From positions 1,054,001 to 1,118,000 of the forward strand of contig JAJNNY010000001.1 in assembly GCA_022453515.1 (NCBI GenBank): DNA of 64,000 bases, read 5' to 3'. Below, piece after piece: positions 10,320 through 21,090 of this stretch. A model generated the notes under the pieces. That model ran no database searches and was not told the origin of the DNA. It saw only the letters and a list, made by a program, of their open reading frames with translations. Source of the stretch: Astrocystis sublimbata. Taxonomy: Eukaryota > Ascomycota > Sordariomycetes > Xylariales > Xylariaceae. The position numbers were made by a program, and so were the translations under genes. Every line of letters begins with the position of its first letter. Position 1 is the first letter of the stretch.

Positions 10320-12517
10320 GAGCACTGGCTGATCTCTAGCGGGTGCAACACGTTTGCTTGAGCAGCTATAGCTGTGTACAGCTGAGCTTCATTTCAGCAG
10401 GCCTGTCGCAGGACAATGTCGTGCGGCCTATTACACTGGATCTTTCTAGTGACACTCGGATTCCTCTGTAATACCTATGAAACTTGTATATGTCACATGC
10501 ACTTCGGCGGGCTCTTGGATAGACTTGGCGGGCGGGTGGTTCCTCGCAACAAGGGTGGATTATTCCCCTAGAAGGTATATTGGTAATAGACAGACTATTT
10601 TGCATGTGTTAAGAGTGTCGCGAGAGCAATTCCGATTTCGGTAAACTATATCCATAGATGTCCAGCTAACATGGCCTCTCCTACTCTGGATGGATCAATA
10701 CCTACATAGACGTGGCATATATAAGATTCAGATCGCCCAGATGCAATATCATGGATATCAAACCCAATCAGGTTCCATATATAATTAATCACCTACCTAT
10801 CTTTCCATGTGCAAGACTATGCAACGAAGGCGCACATAAGCTGTTAAACTACGACCTGGCCTATACATCGGCCCATACTCATATACAACATGTATGGTCT
10901 GTCTGTCTACTGTGCTTTGCCTGGCTATACATCTATTAACTAGATAGGTAGTACAAAACAACTATACAGAATAAGGTTTCTCATCTTCCGTGATCAAACG
11001 CACATTGCGACTTTCCTGAGGCCCCGAGTACTTACGCTAGGAGGTACCCTAGGAACTGGACATGATCTGATGCGATCCACTACACAGAGATGTTGGGACT
11101 CGCTTATGCCGATGCAACAGAACAGGTGGGGCTCCATGTGTTGCTTCAAGTTTGTAATTACTACCTACAAGTCATGGGGTAGACAAGAATTGGGTAAATA
11201 AGGTAAGATTTAGGTCAGGTCAGGTAAATGAAGCTTCGTTTCTAGGGACGCCTCGATCTTTGCGATGGTTGAGATCTATAGATGCGCATTAGGTAATCTT
11301 ACTTTGCGTTGGGTATGGATAGAACTCAGCCCATAATGTTGAGGCTCATGTGGTTCGTCCGGACTTCTGTGCCTGAAAACTTAGTGCATTTACTTAGTCA
11401 GGCACGGAATCCGGGGTTCAAAGAGGTGCTTTTAGCACACTATTTCATCATTTTGCCCCTCACTCGCTCGCTGATACATCCAATCAGCCGTCATTACTAA
11501 CAGAGATCTAGGTAGGTACTTTGCAATGGAGATAATGTGTTACAAATCATAGAAGGGCAGGATCGCATCTGATAGAAACATAGGTAGGTGGACATACACA
11601 GGTGACTACCTACAATGTTATAAGTGCAGATGAATTAAAGCATCGTTATTCATTGTGCCAGTAGCAATAGCAAGTTATATACACAGAAAGACTTTGCAGT
11701 GCAGCATGCCGCACCAAAGTAAGCAAATGATACCAGTGGTCGGTCGATTGCCGCTGAAAGTGTGACGCTTGCGTCATAATTGGAGGGTATCACGCCAGTG
11801 TCATAGAGTTTCCATCCCCCCCCCCCCCCCCCCCCCCTCCTTACCCGGATACCTCCAACCAGCCAGATGACCAGGCGCCCCATGAGGGGCATTTGACACA
11901 CCCCTGAGAGAATCTAAGAATGCTATATTTCTAAGCCATAGCATGTTTCCACTGGGTAGAAGTTGCTTGAGCATAAGTTGCCACCCCTGGACCCCCAAAG
12001 TGGAAGAACAAACTGGCTGGCTCAGTAGGTCCGCTGTTTGTGATTTGGCTGTGATTGGTTTTCTGGTGGGATTATGCTCTCATGCTGCGTGCGCAAGGGG
12101 GCGTGCAAATTGAACGCAAGTGATGTGGTGTTTCTTGCATGCAACACAGGGAAAGAATTCGGTGACAAGAAATCAGGCCAGCCTCCCATCAGTGCGTCGC
12201 TTTGTGGTGCGAAGTATCGAACCAAATCCGGAAAAGAATATATCGAATTTGTAGCAGGCGGCCGAGTGTATTTTCTGCCTCTGCTCTGTAAACAACCTTG
12301 AACGCCGGTTCCACCCAAGTCCCGCTCCCTAATATGTGCTTATCAGAGGTGTAAGTGGTGTAAGAGGTGTATTATAGTATGATGGATGTGTGGTGGTTCG
12401 TGTGCTTGTGTTTATGTGACGTCGCAAGATGTCTGTATAAGCCATGGCACGCTATGAAGCGTTGAGCCAAGAAGACATCAATCCGCATGTCGTTTGTATA
12501 TCTTGCATTAATCTTTC
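10320..12517. other. Gene-poor stretch
   Basis: 2.2 kb with only short, discordant ORFs on both strands. It holds poly-C (11816-11837) and several taggtaggta motifs near 11510 and 11581. A near-tandem (gaggtgtaa)-like tract lies around 12346-12371. I see no protein with recognisable features. Confidence 0.6.
11816..11837. repeat. Poly-C homopolymer (22 nt)
   Basis: Uninterrupted run of 22 C (22 G on the minus strand) within the gene-poor region. The exact length is prone to sequencing error. Confidence 0.85.
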
Positions 12518-12763
12518 TTAATGCCCAGGGCCCCCAGAGCTCGAGGAGCGTGACATTGGTGGACTTGAAGAGGCTGATGTCGAGTCGCTGTGGTTGCCGT
12601 CTTCCGAGGTACGCTTGCCAGGCGACGGCGAGCGGCGGGTTGACCATGATAGGGGCGGGTATTGACTGCTGTTGGAAGGAGTTGGCTCGGTCGTCGAGTT
12701 TCGGCTGCTCTGGAACGCGTCCCGAATCTGCTTGCACAGGTGTGCAGTCATGGTGTATGTCAT
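12518..12763 (-). CDS. Possible small Ser/Pro-rich protein
   Basis: An 81-residue reading frame beginning MTYTMTAHLCKQIRDAF, then a Ser/Thr/Pro-rich tail with QYPPLSWSTRRSPSPGKR and a run of serines ending in GPGH. The frame is open upstream to an ATG at 12898 (126 residues), but the extra 45 residues look non-coding. A short helix followed by a phosphorylatable low-complexity tail is common in small fungal proteins. I do not recognise the family. A competing frame on the same strand (12372-12737) is open too, so the coding status is uncertain. Confidence 0.4.
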   Translation of the reverse strand: MTYTMTAHLCKQIRDAFQSSRNSTTEPTPSNSSQYPPLSWSTRRSPSPGKRTSEDGNHSDSTSASSSPPMSRSSSSGGPGH

Positions 12764-14181
12764 CTTGGCTCTTTTGTCTACTGCTTGGAGTAGAACCGGT
12801 GAATCGGATGGGGTGAGTTGGTCTTGGAAGTTGTGTGGTCGGCGTGTCTGTTTTGGGGCTGTAGAGACCTTGGCTATGAAGATAGGTGACTGGCTCACAA
12901 GTCTTTCAGGGAGCTTTGCAGTTGTGTGTTCACGGGGGTTGTAAATAGGAAGAGAGAAGTTCTGGAATAGATTGGAAGCTGTGACATAAATAGGAAGCTT
13001 GGGCTAGGTAGGTATGTTCGACTTATAACGGAATTGCACGGGCTCCAAGTACTAAGTAGGTACGGTACTCGCTTGCCCCAGATGAACATGCCCGGCCTCC
13101 CGGGGCAGGACCACAGCGAGGAACAGGCTCGACAGGTCTTGCCCAGGCGGGTGTCACCTTACTACGCTGCTAACGGCTTGCTGGATCGGGTGCTGGCAGG
13201 GGCGGTTTGGCCAATCAGCGTCTTCTGAATTGCCATTACGCAGCAGGCAGGGGCCAGGCTGACATGGCCACTTGTGGGCTGATCTTGTTTTCGCATCATA
13301 CGAGCAACTGCAAACGAAGGACGGGCTGAATGGGTAGACCTGGGAGAGCCGACCTGCGAGAGCACCGTCTGGTTCGAATTTTATTTCCACCATGGCTCAC
13401 CTTATTTTTCTACTTAGTATGATGCCACAACATACTGTATCTATGGTTCTCACTGTTCTACATATGCCTGTGTGTGCCTATTAGCACTAGCTTTCCATGT
13501 ATTCTGCCTGTACTCGCGACTATCGGATTTAGGATCGTTGCTGACGTTTCTGCATTAGTTGGCATCGGTACCTTGGACTTGGATGATCATCCCCTGGGTT
13601 CTCCAACCGAGTCCACGTGAGCATTCTCCCCAATCCCGACTGTAAATGCCAGCGGTTGAGTAGGCGGGCAGGTGCACATGCAAAATAAATGGGATAGCTC
13701 AGCGAGACCAGCAACGTGCCCTTTGGTTTCACTGGCTTCATCAGCAATAACACACATACAAGTAGTGTTTAGTAATTGTTGCTTGGAGTAAGTCACATCC
13801 AACATCATGAGCCAGTCGTCTAAACGTAGCTAGAGAGGTACAGAAACAACTGCTAGCTTAAACAGGTGAGACTTGTGGGCTAGATCATGAATCTAATTAT
13901 AAAATCGAGCTGACGAGCATGGTGTATCCTGTATCCTTGTTGTCTATTGCCGATCCAGGGTGAACAATGACCCTCAAACACCCTATCCCAACAGGCCCAC
14001 AGCATCCCTGACTTTATCTACAATCAGTACATCGTGGATGTACACGAGTCTTAATATTGGACCTGGGTTCTGATAAGCTCTACTAAACTACAGGTGTCGA
14101 GTAATTAGTACAAGCCTGGGTGATTTTCGTGGTAATTATCTACATCAAACAATATAGAGCCGACAGTATTAATGAATATAG
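12764..14181. other. Intergenic stretch
   Basis: No supported gene. It contains a taggtaggta motif at 13005-13014 and otherwise unremarkable sequence with many short ORFs in all frames. Confidence 0.55.
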
Positions 14182-14893
14182 TCACTCCCAATCGGGTTCT
14201 TCGGAGCGGCTGGTATGCTCCGTGGCAACTGTCCCGTCCGGCAGTCTTTGATAGCGGCTCTCCAACACCGATATACACAATATAATATCCAACATCTCGA
14301 GCCACGGCAAGGCACTATTGAAAGGGTAGATAGCAAGCACACTTATCAGGTTCATTCCAATTATGATAATACCATTGACCAAAGCAAAACTAGAGGAGTC
14401 AACTTTTCCGTATCCCAACCAATCTTTCGGGGGATCTAGAGAGGCGAGGCCGAACCGGAGTCTATTTAAGGCCCGCGTGGCGCCGTTGATCCCGATATCT
14501 TACTTGGCAGAAAAGCATTATAACACTAATCGCGATTTTGCTTTGCGTACTCACAGAGCAAGATAAACACCTCTGTTTCTGCACACGAGTTATATAGGAC
14601 TCAAATATTTCTGTTCGTCTTGAATAGAGAAATAGCCGCCACTGCCATACCAGCAGAGAAGCTTGATGCCTTGCAACTTGCGTTCGTGGTTGAATATTGC
14701 GTTGCCTAACTCCGGGGACAGTGAGGTTGACTAGTTCTCGCGTATCACACTCTTCCTCGACATATTTCGCCACCTGTGACCCTTGGTAACATGGCATTCT
14801 CCCGGTTGGCATATGGGCGAAGGTGCGAAGTTGTGGTGAAGGTTGGCTATTGAAGGAAGGAGTGGAGTTGTTGCGAGGCAAAGCTGCGGACAT
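14182..14893 (-). CDS. Small membrane protein of unknown function (four exons)
   Basis: Exons 14774-14893, 14651-14705, 14555-14578 and 14182-14498 splice to 171 residues with frame kept at every junction; the sum is 172 codons including the stop. Donors are GTGGCG, GTATGG and GTGAGT; acceptors are GTTAG, GTGCAG and GTAAG. The first 70 residues are Ser/Asn-rich. Next comes TEVFILLYIGINGATRALNRL, then LDPPKDWLGYGKVDSSS, then two hydrophobic stretches around VNGIIIIGMNLISVLAIYP and LPWLEMLDIILCISVLE, and an acidic tail ending in EEPDWE. I infer one or two transmembrane helices. The family is not recognised. The third exon is only 24 nt. Start at 14893 is preferred; 14911 is also possible. Confidence 0.65.
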
Positions 14894-15498
14894 GGCTGGC
14901 CTTTTATACAATGCAGGTACAGGTGGTCGGACCCACTTGATGCCTCCCTAGGTAGGGCAGCCGAGGGCAGCCTAGCAGGGGTCGAGGTGCTTGCGCGATT
15001 GACAGACAGCAGGGATTCCCCCTGCTGTACTCCAAGACGCAGTGACCCTCTCTAGCCTCTATCTACCTAACCACCAGTACTCCTGTACCTTTGATGTATC
15101 TACTCACCGGGGCGGCTTCACATTTGATTGAGTGCAGCGTGTACGAGACAGTCATGTTTGCCGATGCTTGCCGATCTCCGATCGACTTATCACATGAAAG
15201 AAGCTTTTACGACCTGGAAGCAGAGTCAAACTTTAATTCGAGCAGACATTCCGACCCAGCCTCGCCAGCCAACCCATTTGCTATGGTAAGTGCATATTAC
15301 TTCGTATCTGATTCTTTTTTTGATGTAAGATCCATGCATGATCCATGCAAAGTGACTCATTTGCATTCGCAGAGCGTCCGGATTATGGCATCTGTATATA
15401 CCTAGGTAGGTAGACAATGGGCTTCCTAACCACCACCCGTGAGGCATAGATTTTCCATACTACATCATACTATCGGCCTGTAACAGCATTATACAGTA
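14894..15498. other. Intergenic stretch
   Basis: About 600 bp between the small membrane protein gene and the exonuclease-like ORF, which face away from each other. It holds a tacctaggtaggta motif at 15399-15412. No gene seen. Confidence 0.55.
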
Positions 15499-16326
15499 AT
15501 GCAGTCGCCTGAGTGTCGCGCTCCGACTCATACAGGCCTAGTGCGAGACGAGCTTGTACTTTGTCGGCACCTGTTTGGTCCTAACAGAAACCCCTTTAAC
15601 CCCCAAGGGCAGCTTGGGCCAGCCCTGCGCAACACCCCATTCCGAGATGTCTTACTCGTCTCAGTCCACATTACCGGCCGGGCCGATCCCCAAAAAGGCA
15701 GCGGCCATGCTGTGGGAATATCGGTCCTGGATCTACGGCATTTGCAGTCATACATCGCTGCGAAGAACAAGGCTTCGCCCCATTCCAAGAACAAAACTTC
15801 GCCCCATATCATCCGGTCGCACCAGCTTCAAGTAAGCAAAAGCACTCGGATTACAGACCGAGCCGCTAGGTTTCTGTTCGGAAATACGGAACGGGTTGAT
15901 GACAAAGCATGCGTTAAATCGCAGTTCCAGAAAGTCATCGGAAACCGATCTTTCGTCCTAGTTACGTACGGAGGTAAAAGAGAGTGGGAATACGTAGGGC
16001 AGCTAGGCATACGCCCATTGTACCATTTAGACGTATTGAAAGTTATCCAAGCGCCTTTACAAACCTCCTACCGATACTCGCTAGCCAAACTCCTCACCGT
16101 CTTGAAGCTCCCATGGCAGGATATACACGTCGCCGGTAATGATGCGCGGTTTACGTTACACGCGCTACTCTTGGCTGTAGTCGCGGACTGGAGCCGCACG
16201 CCGAAATCTACGCCTAACCAGCGTGAACGAGCAACGCTTTCGTCGCTAAAGGCAGTTGCGAAAGAATGGCACCTGCCTGAACAGGAACAGCCGTGTCTTG
16301 TAGCCCTTTTCAGGGGTCACCTATAG
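15499..16326 (+). CDS. Degenerate Gfd2/YDR514C (Qip-type) exonuclease-like ORF
   Basis: A 275-residue uninterrupted frame. The order DVLLVSV...VGISVLDLRHLQ, then RFLFGNTERV, then PLYHLDVLKVIQ, then SLAKLLTVLKLPW, then HVAGNDARFTLHALLLAVV matches, from memory, the RNase H-fold domain of fungal Gfd2/YDR514C and QDE-2-interacting proteins, which are DEDDh 3'-5' exonucleases. The expected D-x-E after VSV is HIT here, and the second Asp region reads TYGGKREWEYV without Asp; only the last Asp (AGND) is retained. It is therefore probably catalytically dead or decaying. An imperfect 24-bp tandem duplication (15763-15786 and 15787-15810) encodes KNKASPHS/KNKTSPHI. After the TAG at 16324-16326 the same frame continues for 120 codons with a Lys/Arg-rich tail, so the stop may be secondary. 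It lies in a gene-poor region. Confidence 0.5.
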   Translation: MQSPECRAPTHTGLVRDELVLCRHLFGPNRNPFNPQGQLGPALRNTPFRDVLLVSVHITGRADPQKGSGHAVGISVLDLRHLQSYIAAKNKASPHSKNKTSPHIIRSHQLQVSKSTRITDRAARFLFGNTERVDDKACVKSQFQKVIGNRSFVLVTYGGKREWEYVGQLGIRPLYHLDVLKVIQAPLQTSYRYSLAKLLTVLKLPWQDIHVAGNDARFTLHALLLAVVADWSRTPKSTPNQRERATLSSLKAVAKEWHLPEQEQPCLVALFRGHL

Positions 16327-16686
16327 GTGAAGGTACGATCGTCGAAACCAGAGCCACCAGCGGGGAAGGATGGCAAGAAAAAGAAGGAGGCCCGGCCGGA
16401 GAAGATGCCGGAGGAGAGTGCTCAGCGCCGGGAACGCAAGAAAGCTTCGAGGGATAGGAAACGAGTGAAGGAAGCGCGTAGACCTCAGTGGCTTTTCAAT
16501 ATAGGGGACTGGTTGACGTTAAAAAACGACTCCAGGTCCGAGGTTGTTGGCAATAGACTGTCAGTGATTTATCACTTGTGCAGAACCTTGCTTCACCCTC
16601 TGTTGCCACATGCTGACATACAAGTAGGTAGTGGGGTGTTATTACTCGCCAGGATGGCCAATCCAAGTCTCCATCCCCGTTCCTGA
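16327..16686 (+). pseudogene. In-frame basic extension of the exonuclease-like ORF
   Basis: The same frame stays open for 120 codons past the TAG at 16324-16326. The first 50 codons are coherent and strongly basic (KDGKKKKEARPEKMPEE, RRERKKASRDRKRVKEARR), as expected of a nuclear or nucleic-acid-binding tail. The later part looks non-coding. A single CAG-to-TAG change would have created the stop. Confidence 0.35.
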
Positions 16687-17313
16687 TGCAAGGAAATAGC
16701 AATGGGTCTCTGCAGGATTGCCTGTTTCGCCCCGCCTCCCACGACTTGCAGAGAAAATGATACCCCTCGGCTACCACATAGTCTTCAGCACGTCTATACA
16801 TACCTCTATAATACCTAGGTAGTTACAAAAGCATATATTAATGCTCTAGGTATCTAAATATGAATGAACGAGCGCCACGATGCCACCCTACCTATTGGCA
16901 ATGCATTCATCTTTGTTAGAAGTAGACTCACCCGGTTCATGCTATTTATGCCAACTCTCACTCGTTATAGTTACTGCCAAAGTAGGAGCAGGTGTAGTTG
17001 TCCATATAATAGTAATTAGTACATAAAGGTACTTGAGAACCTAAGGCAAGTACTTCTTACCCTTTATTAGTACTTAATCTATCTACCCTGACATTTTTGT
17101 TGTACTTTAATGAACGTTGATATAGCGCAAGTATTGACTATGTGTTTGAGACTGCTTTAACTAGGTTTCTAGAGCTTTATTATGCAAGGTAATTAATATG
17201 GTGGAACTTAGATGTGCTATTTTGCCTTCGAGCATTTAGTTCATTTAATAAACTGAAATAGCATAGTCCAGCCGTACTAAGTTGTCTGGAAAAAAGAAGT
17301 GCCGGAGAATAAA
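16687..17313. other. AT-rich intergenic DNA
   Basis: A visibly A+T-rich stretch without ORFs of note. It contains tacctaggta at 16812-16821 and many TA-rich words, which is compatible with old repeat decay but not diagnostic. Confidence 0.5.
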
Positions 17314-17432
17314 ACATACAATACCAGGGATTCGCTGGTCGTCACCGAACCAACTACTAATCTGGCTCTCACTGGCTTGTCTATAGGAGAGCGAACGGGA
17401 TCCCGAATTTTCCAGTGGATATGGTCGTATGT
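17314..17432 (-). rRNA. 5S rRNA gene or pseudogene (dispersed copy)
   Basis: The reverse complement starts ACATACGACCATA, contains GGGATCCCGT, AGTAGTTGG and the internal control C-box-like GGTGACGACCAGCGAATCCC, and ends TTGTATGT followed by a TTTT terminator. Those are the conserved landmarks of fungal 5S rRNA, and the length of 119 nt is right. The termini ACATAC and GTATGT pair perfectly as helix I. From my memory of the Neurospora alpha-type 5S sequence, this copy differs at about nine positions, most of them C-to-T or G-to-A, one of which breaks a helix-I pair. It may be a variant functional gene or a decayed copy. No other rRNA gene is near, as in species with dispersed 5S genes. Confidence 0.85.
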
Positions 17433-17885
17433 GACAGCTTCAGACGTTACAGACACTCATATACTCGTCACCGTAACTCAATCGTGTATGCTATTCATAC
17501 AAATTTATCTAAAACAAGAAGGGACACCTTTTCTTTTTCCTACTTTAAGCAATATCATCATCACTTGAAGCGTCCAAGACGTATAAAACAAAGGATTTGA
17601 ACCTACTCAGTAAGACTGTACCCACAGGGAGAGCAAGGAGGAGATGGACTAACGTTCACCTTGGCATATAATTATAGCGTCAGCGTCAAAAATTGATTAC
17701 AGTCAAGGTAATAGAGGAGTACTGCGTAGCTGTAACTACCTAGATAAACGCTGCACACATTGAAGAACGGGTATCGACTGCCTATAAGTTGTGTCCAGTG
17801 TCCAACTGGGTTTACCGTTTGCCATTCATCCGTAGCCAGGGAACCTCAGACTCGACACTACGGGGCTCTCTCCGGCGCCGAATAA

Positions 17886-18032
17886 TGTCAGGTGTCACGG
17901 TAGCAAGGGCTTCACGATGACCTAGGGGCTCCCCTGTAGGGGCTGTTTGGGCTACTAGATTTGTGTATATAAGGGCTGGGCGACTCCCACTGAATGGGAA
18001 AGCCCAGGAATCAATAGAATTGACACCTGACC
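17886..18032. mobile_element. Putative solo LTR or MITE with 12-bp terminal inverted repeats
   Basis: The left end tgtcaggtgtca at 17886-17897 and the right end tgacacctgacc at 18021-18032 are inverted copies with one mismatch at the outermost base. The element is 147 bp and has a TATA-like tatataag near 17963-17970, as an LTR promoter would. Flanking pentamers (aataa and cctac) do not match, so no clean target-site duplication is visible. No internal retrotransposon coding sequence lies beside it. Orientation cannot be set. Confidence 0.45.
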
Positions 18033-18932
18033 CCTACTATTCTACTTCACTACTAGGCCACTGCTATACTCCTTCACTCTGGTGCAAAAGCACTTGACAA
18101 ATAAGCCAAGGCCCGCTGGAACGATTCATCAGTTGCCAGCTCGGCCGATCGACCGTCCGGGCAGTTAATGACAGAGTACACGGACTTAGGATGTCACCGG
18201 TTTGGTACATGTTCTAGGGAGCGATCCTACACCGTTAATAGTTTCATCCATGACCAGGAAGCATGTTAAGTTGTTAGCTGCAGTTAAGGAACAGTAGACT
18301 CTCCTAAGATTCGATCACAACGGACGATGGGTCATAGTAGATTTAATCCCGAAATAATCTACTAATTACGGGTTTGTTTATTCAGCTGTTGATCTTTTAG
18401 AATTGGCTGAACTACTTTAGTACCCAGACAACAGCTGAGTTCCCGCTTCGTACCAGCGCCGGAGACCATATCAATAACAACGACATCTTCGACAGATCAC
18501 AGCACTGGTTGGTTCACTATCGTATCATTCCCATCTAGAAATTCTCCAGCATGGACACATGCTAGCGTGCCCGAGTATTGTTTCCCTTAACTTGTGATTC
18601 GCCCGTGCGTGAGCGGCATCGCGGTAACATCAATAATACGGACTGGGCCCTCTCTTCCCTAAGGAAGGAAAGCGAAAGGTCGATAGAATCAGCGAGCAAA
18701 CACCTTTGCACTTTTGCGAGTGGACAATCAATTTACCTGCTCTTCGTAGGGTTGTTGACCCCCTGAGCTTGTTCATCTACTTTATGTGGTCTGCTAGCAA
18801 TCCAACATCAAATTATGCATTAGTTACATATGTATACACATAACAAGATCCTCATGTAACAAGCGTATGGTTACTACGAATGATAATAGTCATAATCGGA
18901 AATATTTCAATACAATGGAAAATGCAATTTCT
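18033..18932. other. Intergenic stretch
   Basis: No gene is supported; only ORFs under 65 codons. A second copy of the 147-bp element was looked for by eye and not found. Confidence 0.5.
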
Positions 18933-19679
18933 CTATTCAGCCATAAGCATACTTGAGATCCTGAAGGTTCCGTACCCGCTCAATGGCGGAGCCCACCTGG
19001 TCAAATCTATATCTACACTCCTCACGTCTTCAAAGCCGCGATTTTCGAAGAATTTGTGGTGATTCGGCTCGGCGATGATTCTGAAGGGAAGTTTCTGTTC
19101 TATGGCATGCTCACGGGCTACATTCAATAACCACGTGCCTATTCCTTGTTGTCGGCTCGATGGTTCAACGTAGATATGCGTCACTCCTGAACGCACAACG
19201 ATCAATTTCAAAGGTACTTGAAAGGGCCGGGTGGGAGTTGGGAACCTTGTTTACTCACCAATGAAATCTTCTGTTCCAAAGTCTGATTGCAGTTCCTCGA
19301 ATGCATCCGTCACGGCCCAGTACACGTCAGGGACAATCCCATCGGGGACTTCTTTCTTATTGCGTTTCTCGTCGCCAACATCGCTACCGCCAGGATTCTC
19401 GCTATGCGACTGCTTTTTCGTGTTTTCCCTCGTGTAGAACAGATACGCAACAGCCTGCTGAGACACTTCGTTCACCACTTTCAAACATGTCGTCTGAGGG
19501 TTTGTCAAGCCACCTTGGATAGCTTTGGTGTAATGGGCATTCTGGAATGATGGGTTCGGCCAATCTTTGATCACGAAACGATTGATCGCAAGCTGCAGCT
19601 TAGAGTCCTGGAGGAAGGAACTAACAAGAGGGATATCGTCGACCGTAATAGGTGCGAGTTGATGGCGAGGCACAGACAT
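18933..19679 (-). CDS. GNAT-family N-acetyltransferase
   Basis: Exons 19259-19679 and 18933-19186 join over a GTGAGT...TTCAG intron to give 224 residues. The N-terminal part (HQLAPITVDDIPLVSSFLQDSKL) is typical of fungal small-molecule GNAT enzymes. The acetyl-CoA-binding motif A is HIYVEPSSRQQGIGTWLLNVA, with the Q/R-x-x-G-x-G/A core at RQQGIG; motif B continues with HHKFFENRGFEDV, and VDIDLTRWAPP is a common fungal ending. The substrate is unknown. The start at 19679 (MSVPRHQL) is chosen by family similarity; an in-frame ATG lies at 19748. The central linker is unusually long and charged (KRNKKEVPDG). It stands alone in the gene-poor region. Confidence 0.85.
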
Positions 19680-21090
19680 GGTGTAATTTGGTCGCATGGG
19701 ACATTTCTTGGCAAAACGAGGTTGCTGAACTAGGAGATGAGTAGACACATCAAAAGATGCTCAAGTCAATAATTATATATGTTGAAGCAGCCTCCGATGC
19801 CCAGGCAGCTAGTTTCTTGTCCAACAGGCAACAACGATTGTGATGCCGGCATACAGGCAGCAGGCTAACTAATTGCTCCGATGCGGCATTGCACGGATGA
19901 AAATGAGATTCATCTTTAATTTCACTGGGCTTTCGCAATCAGATGTAATATCAGTGTTGGATCGGGCGTCTTTATCTTTCACCGCAAGCTGCCGCAAGCA
20001 TGTGGTGGCTCATAATATGCTCGTTCTTCGCGAGACGTCGGTGCCTGAATGGCTGCTTACCCACATAGGACTTCAGTCACATTCGCACGGCGCAGGGCAT
20101 CCCTATCACAAATTTAAGTTTATGAAGCATTTAAATATACCATCCCCCTTGATCCATGATATAAATTGGGTTTGATGGAAGAGAAAGACTCGTTATGGAG
20201 GAGCGAAGCGTGTGATGCTACAGTTGCACCATGCCACTACATAGTAAGTATGTGAGCAGCAACCGAGCTACCATGTAATTTGAGCTGACGAGGGAAAAAG
20301 GCAATAGAGGTAGGTTCCCCTTGTGGCTTCACTTGTAAACAGCATTGCCGTATTGCACAAGTCAGAATAACACGCAAACCTCGGTTGTACTAGTATGAAA
20401 TGCTTTATAGCTATCGATACGAGTAAGAGGACACAAATGGTCCAGGGCTATCTTCGTTGTACAGACTGGAAAATGTATTATTGTGCACATACATTGCCCA
20501 TCTTATTGAGATGAACTTGCGCATCGGAGGAACGACTGGCGGAAGGAAGTCTAACTGTCAAAAGTCGCCATAGCTCTGTATCCTACTGACTAGTGCGTGT
20601 ACAGAACACACATAATCGAAACTGAGGAGATGGTTGAATAGCCAAATTCAAGTTCCGTGCTCAGTTGCGGCCAGTCGGTCGTAATCGAGCTAAATCAAGA
20701 AACCAAGATCCGCCACTCGGCGTCATAGTGTTTTTGGTTATTGACGTTCCGTAATGATGATGATGCTGACATTTACGGCGAACTAACAGTCAGACTTCGA
20801 TAACATGTGCATTGTTTGGAGGCAACTATGGGTTCAGCGATCTAGGGGGCTACGGGCTACGTATCGAGTAAGTCTCAGGTGGTGGCGATAATCAAAGACG
20901 CAATAACGAATCATGACATCATCAACTTTGATCATCTAACTCAACGGGGCATATCCATATATATATTAGTATAATTGTGAATACCTGTAAGGAATTGTAG
21001 TTCTAATGTACAAGTTCATTCCGCTGTGTTCTACCATCATACCGTATCAAACATCAGTCTAGCTAAACTACCTTCTAAACAATCCCCAAA
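19680..21090. other. Intergenic stretch between divergent genes
   Basis: 1.4 kb with no supported gene. Many stop codons in all frames and no repeat that I could identify. Confidence 0.55.

Noticed and set aside
17585..17650. tRNA T-arm-like ggatttgaacc sequence
   Set aside because: On the minus strand the T stem does not pair and no A box or acceptor stem could be found.
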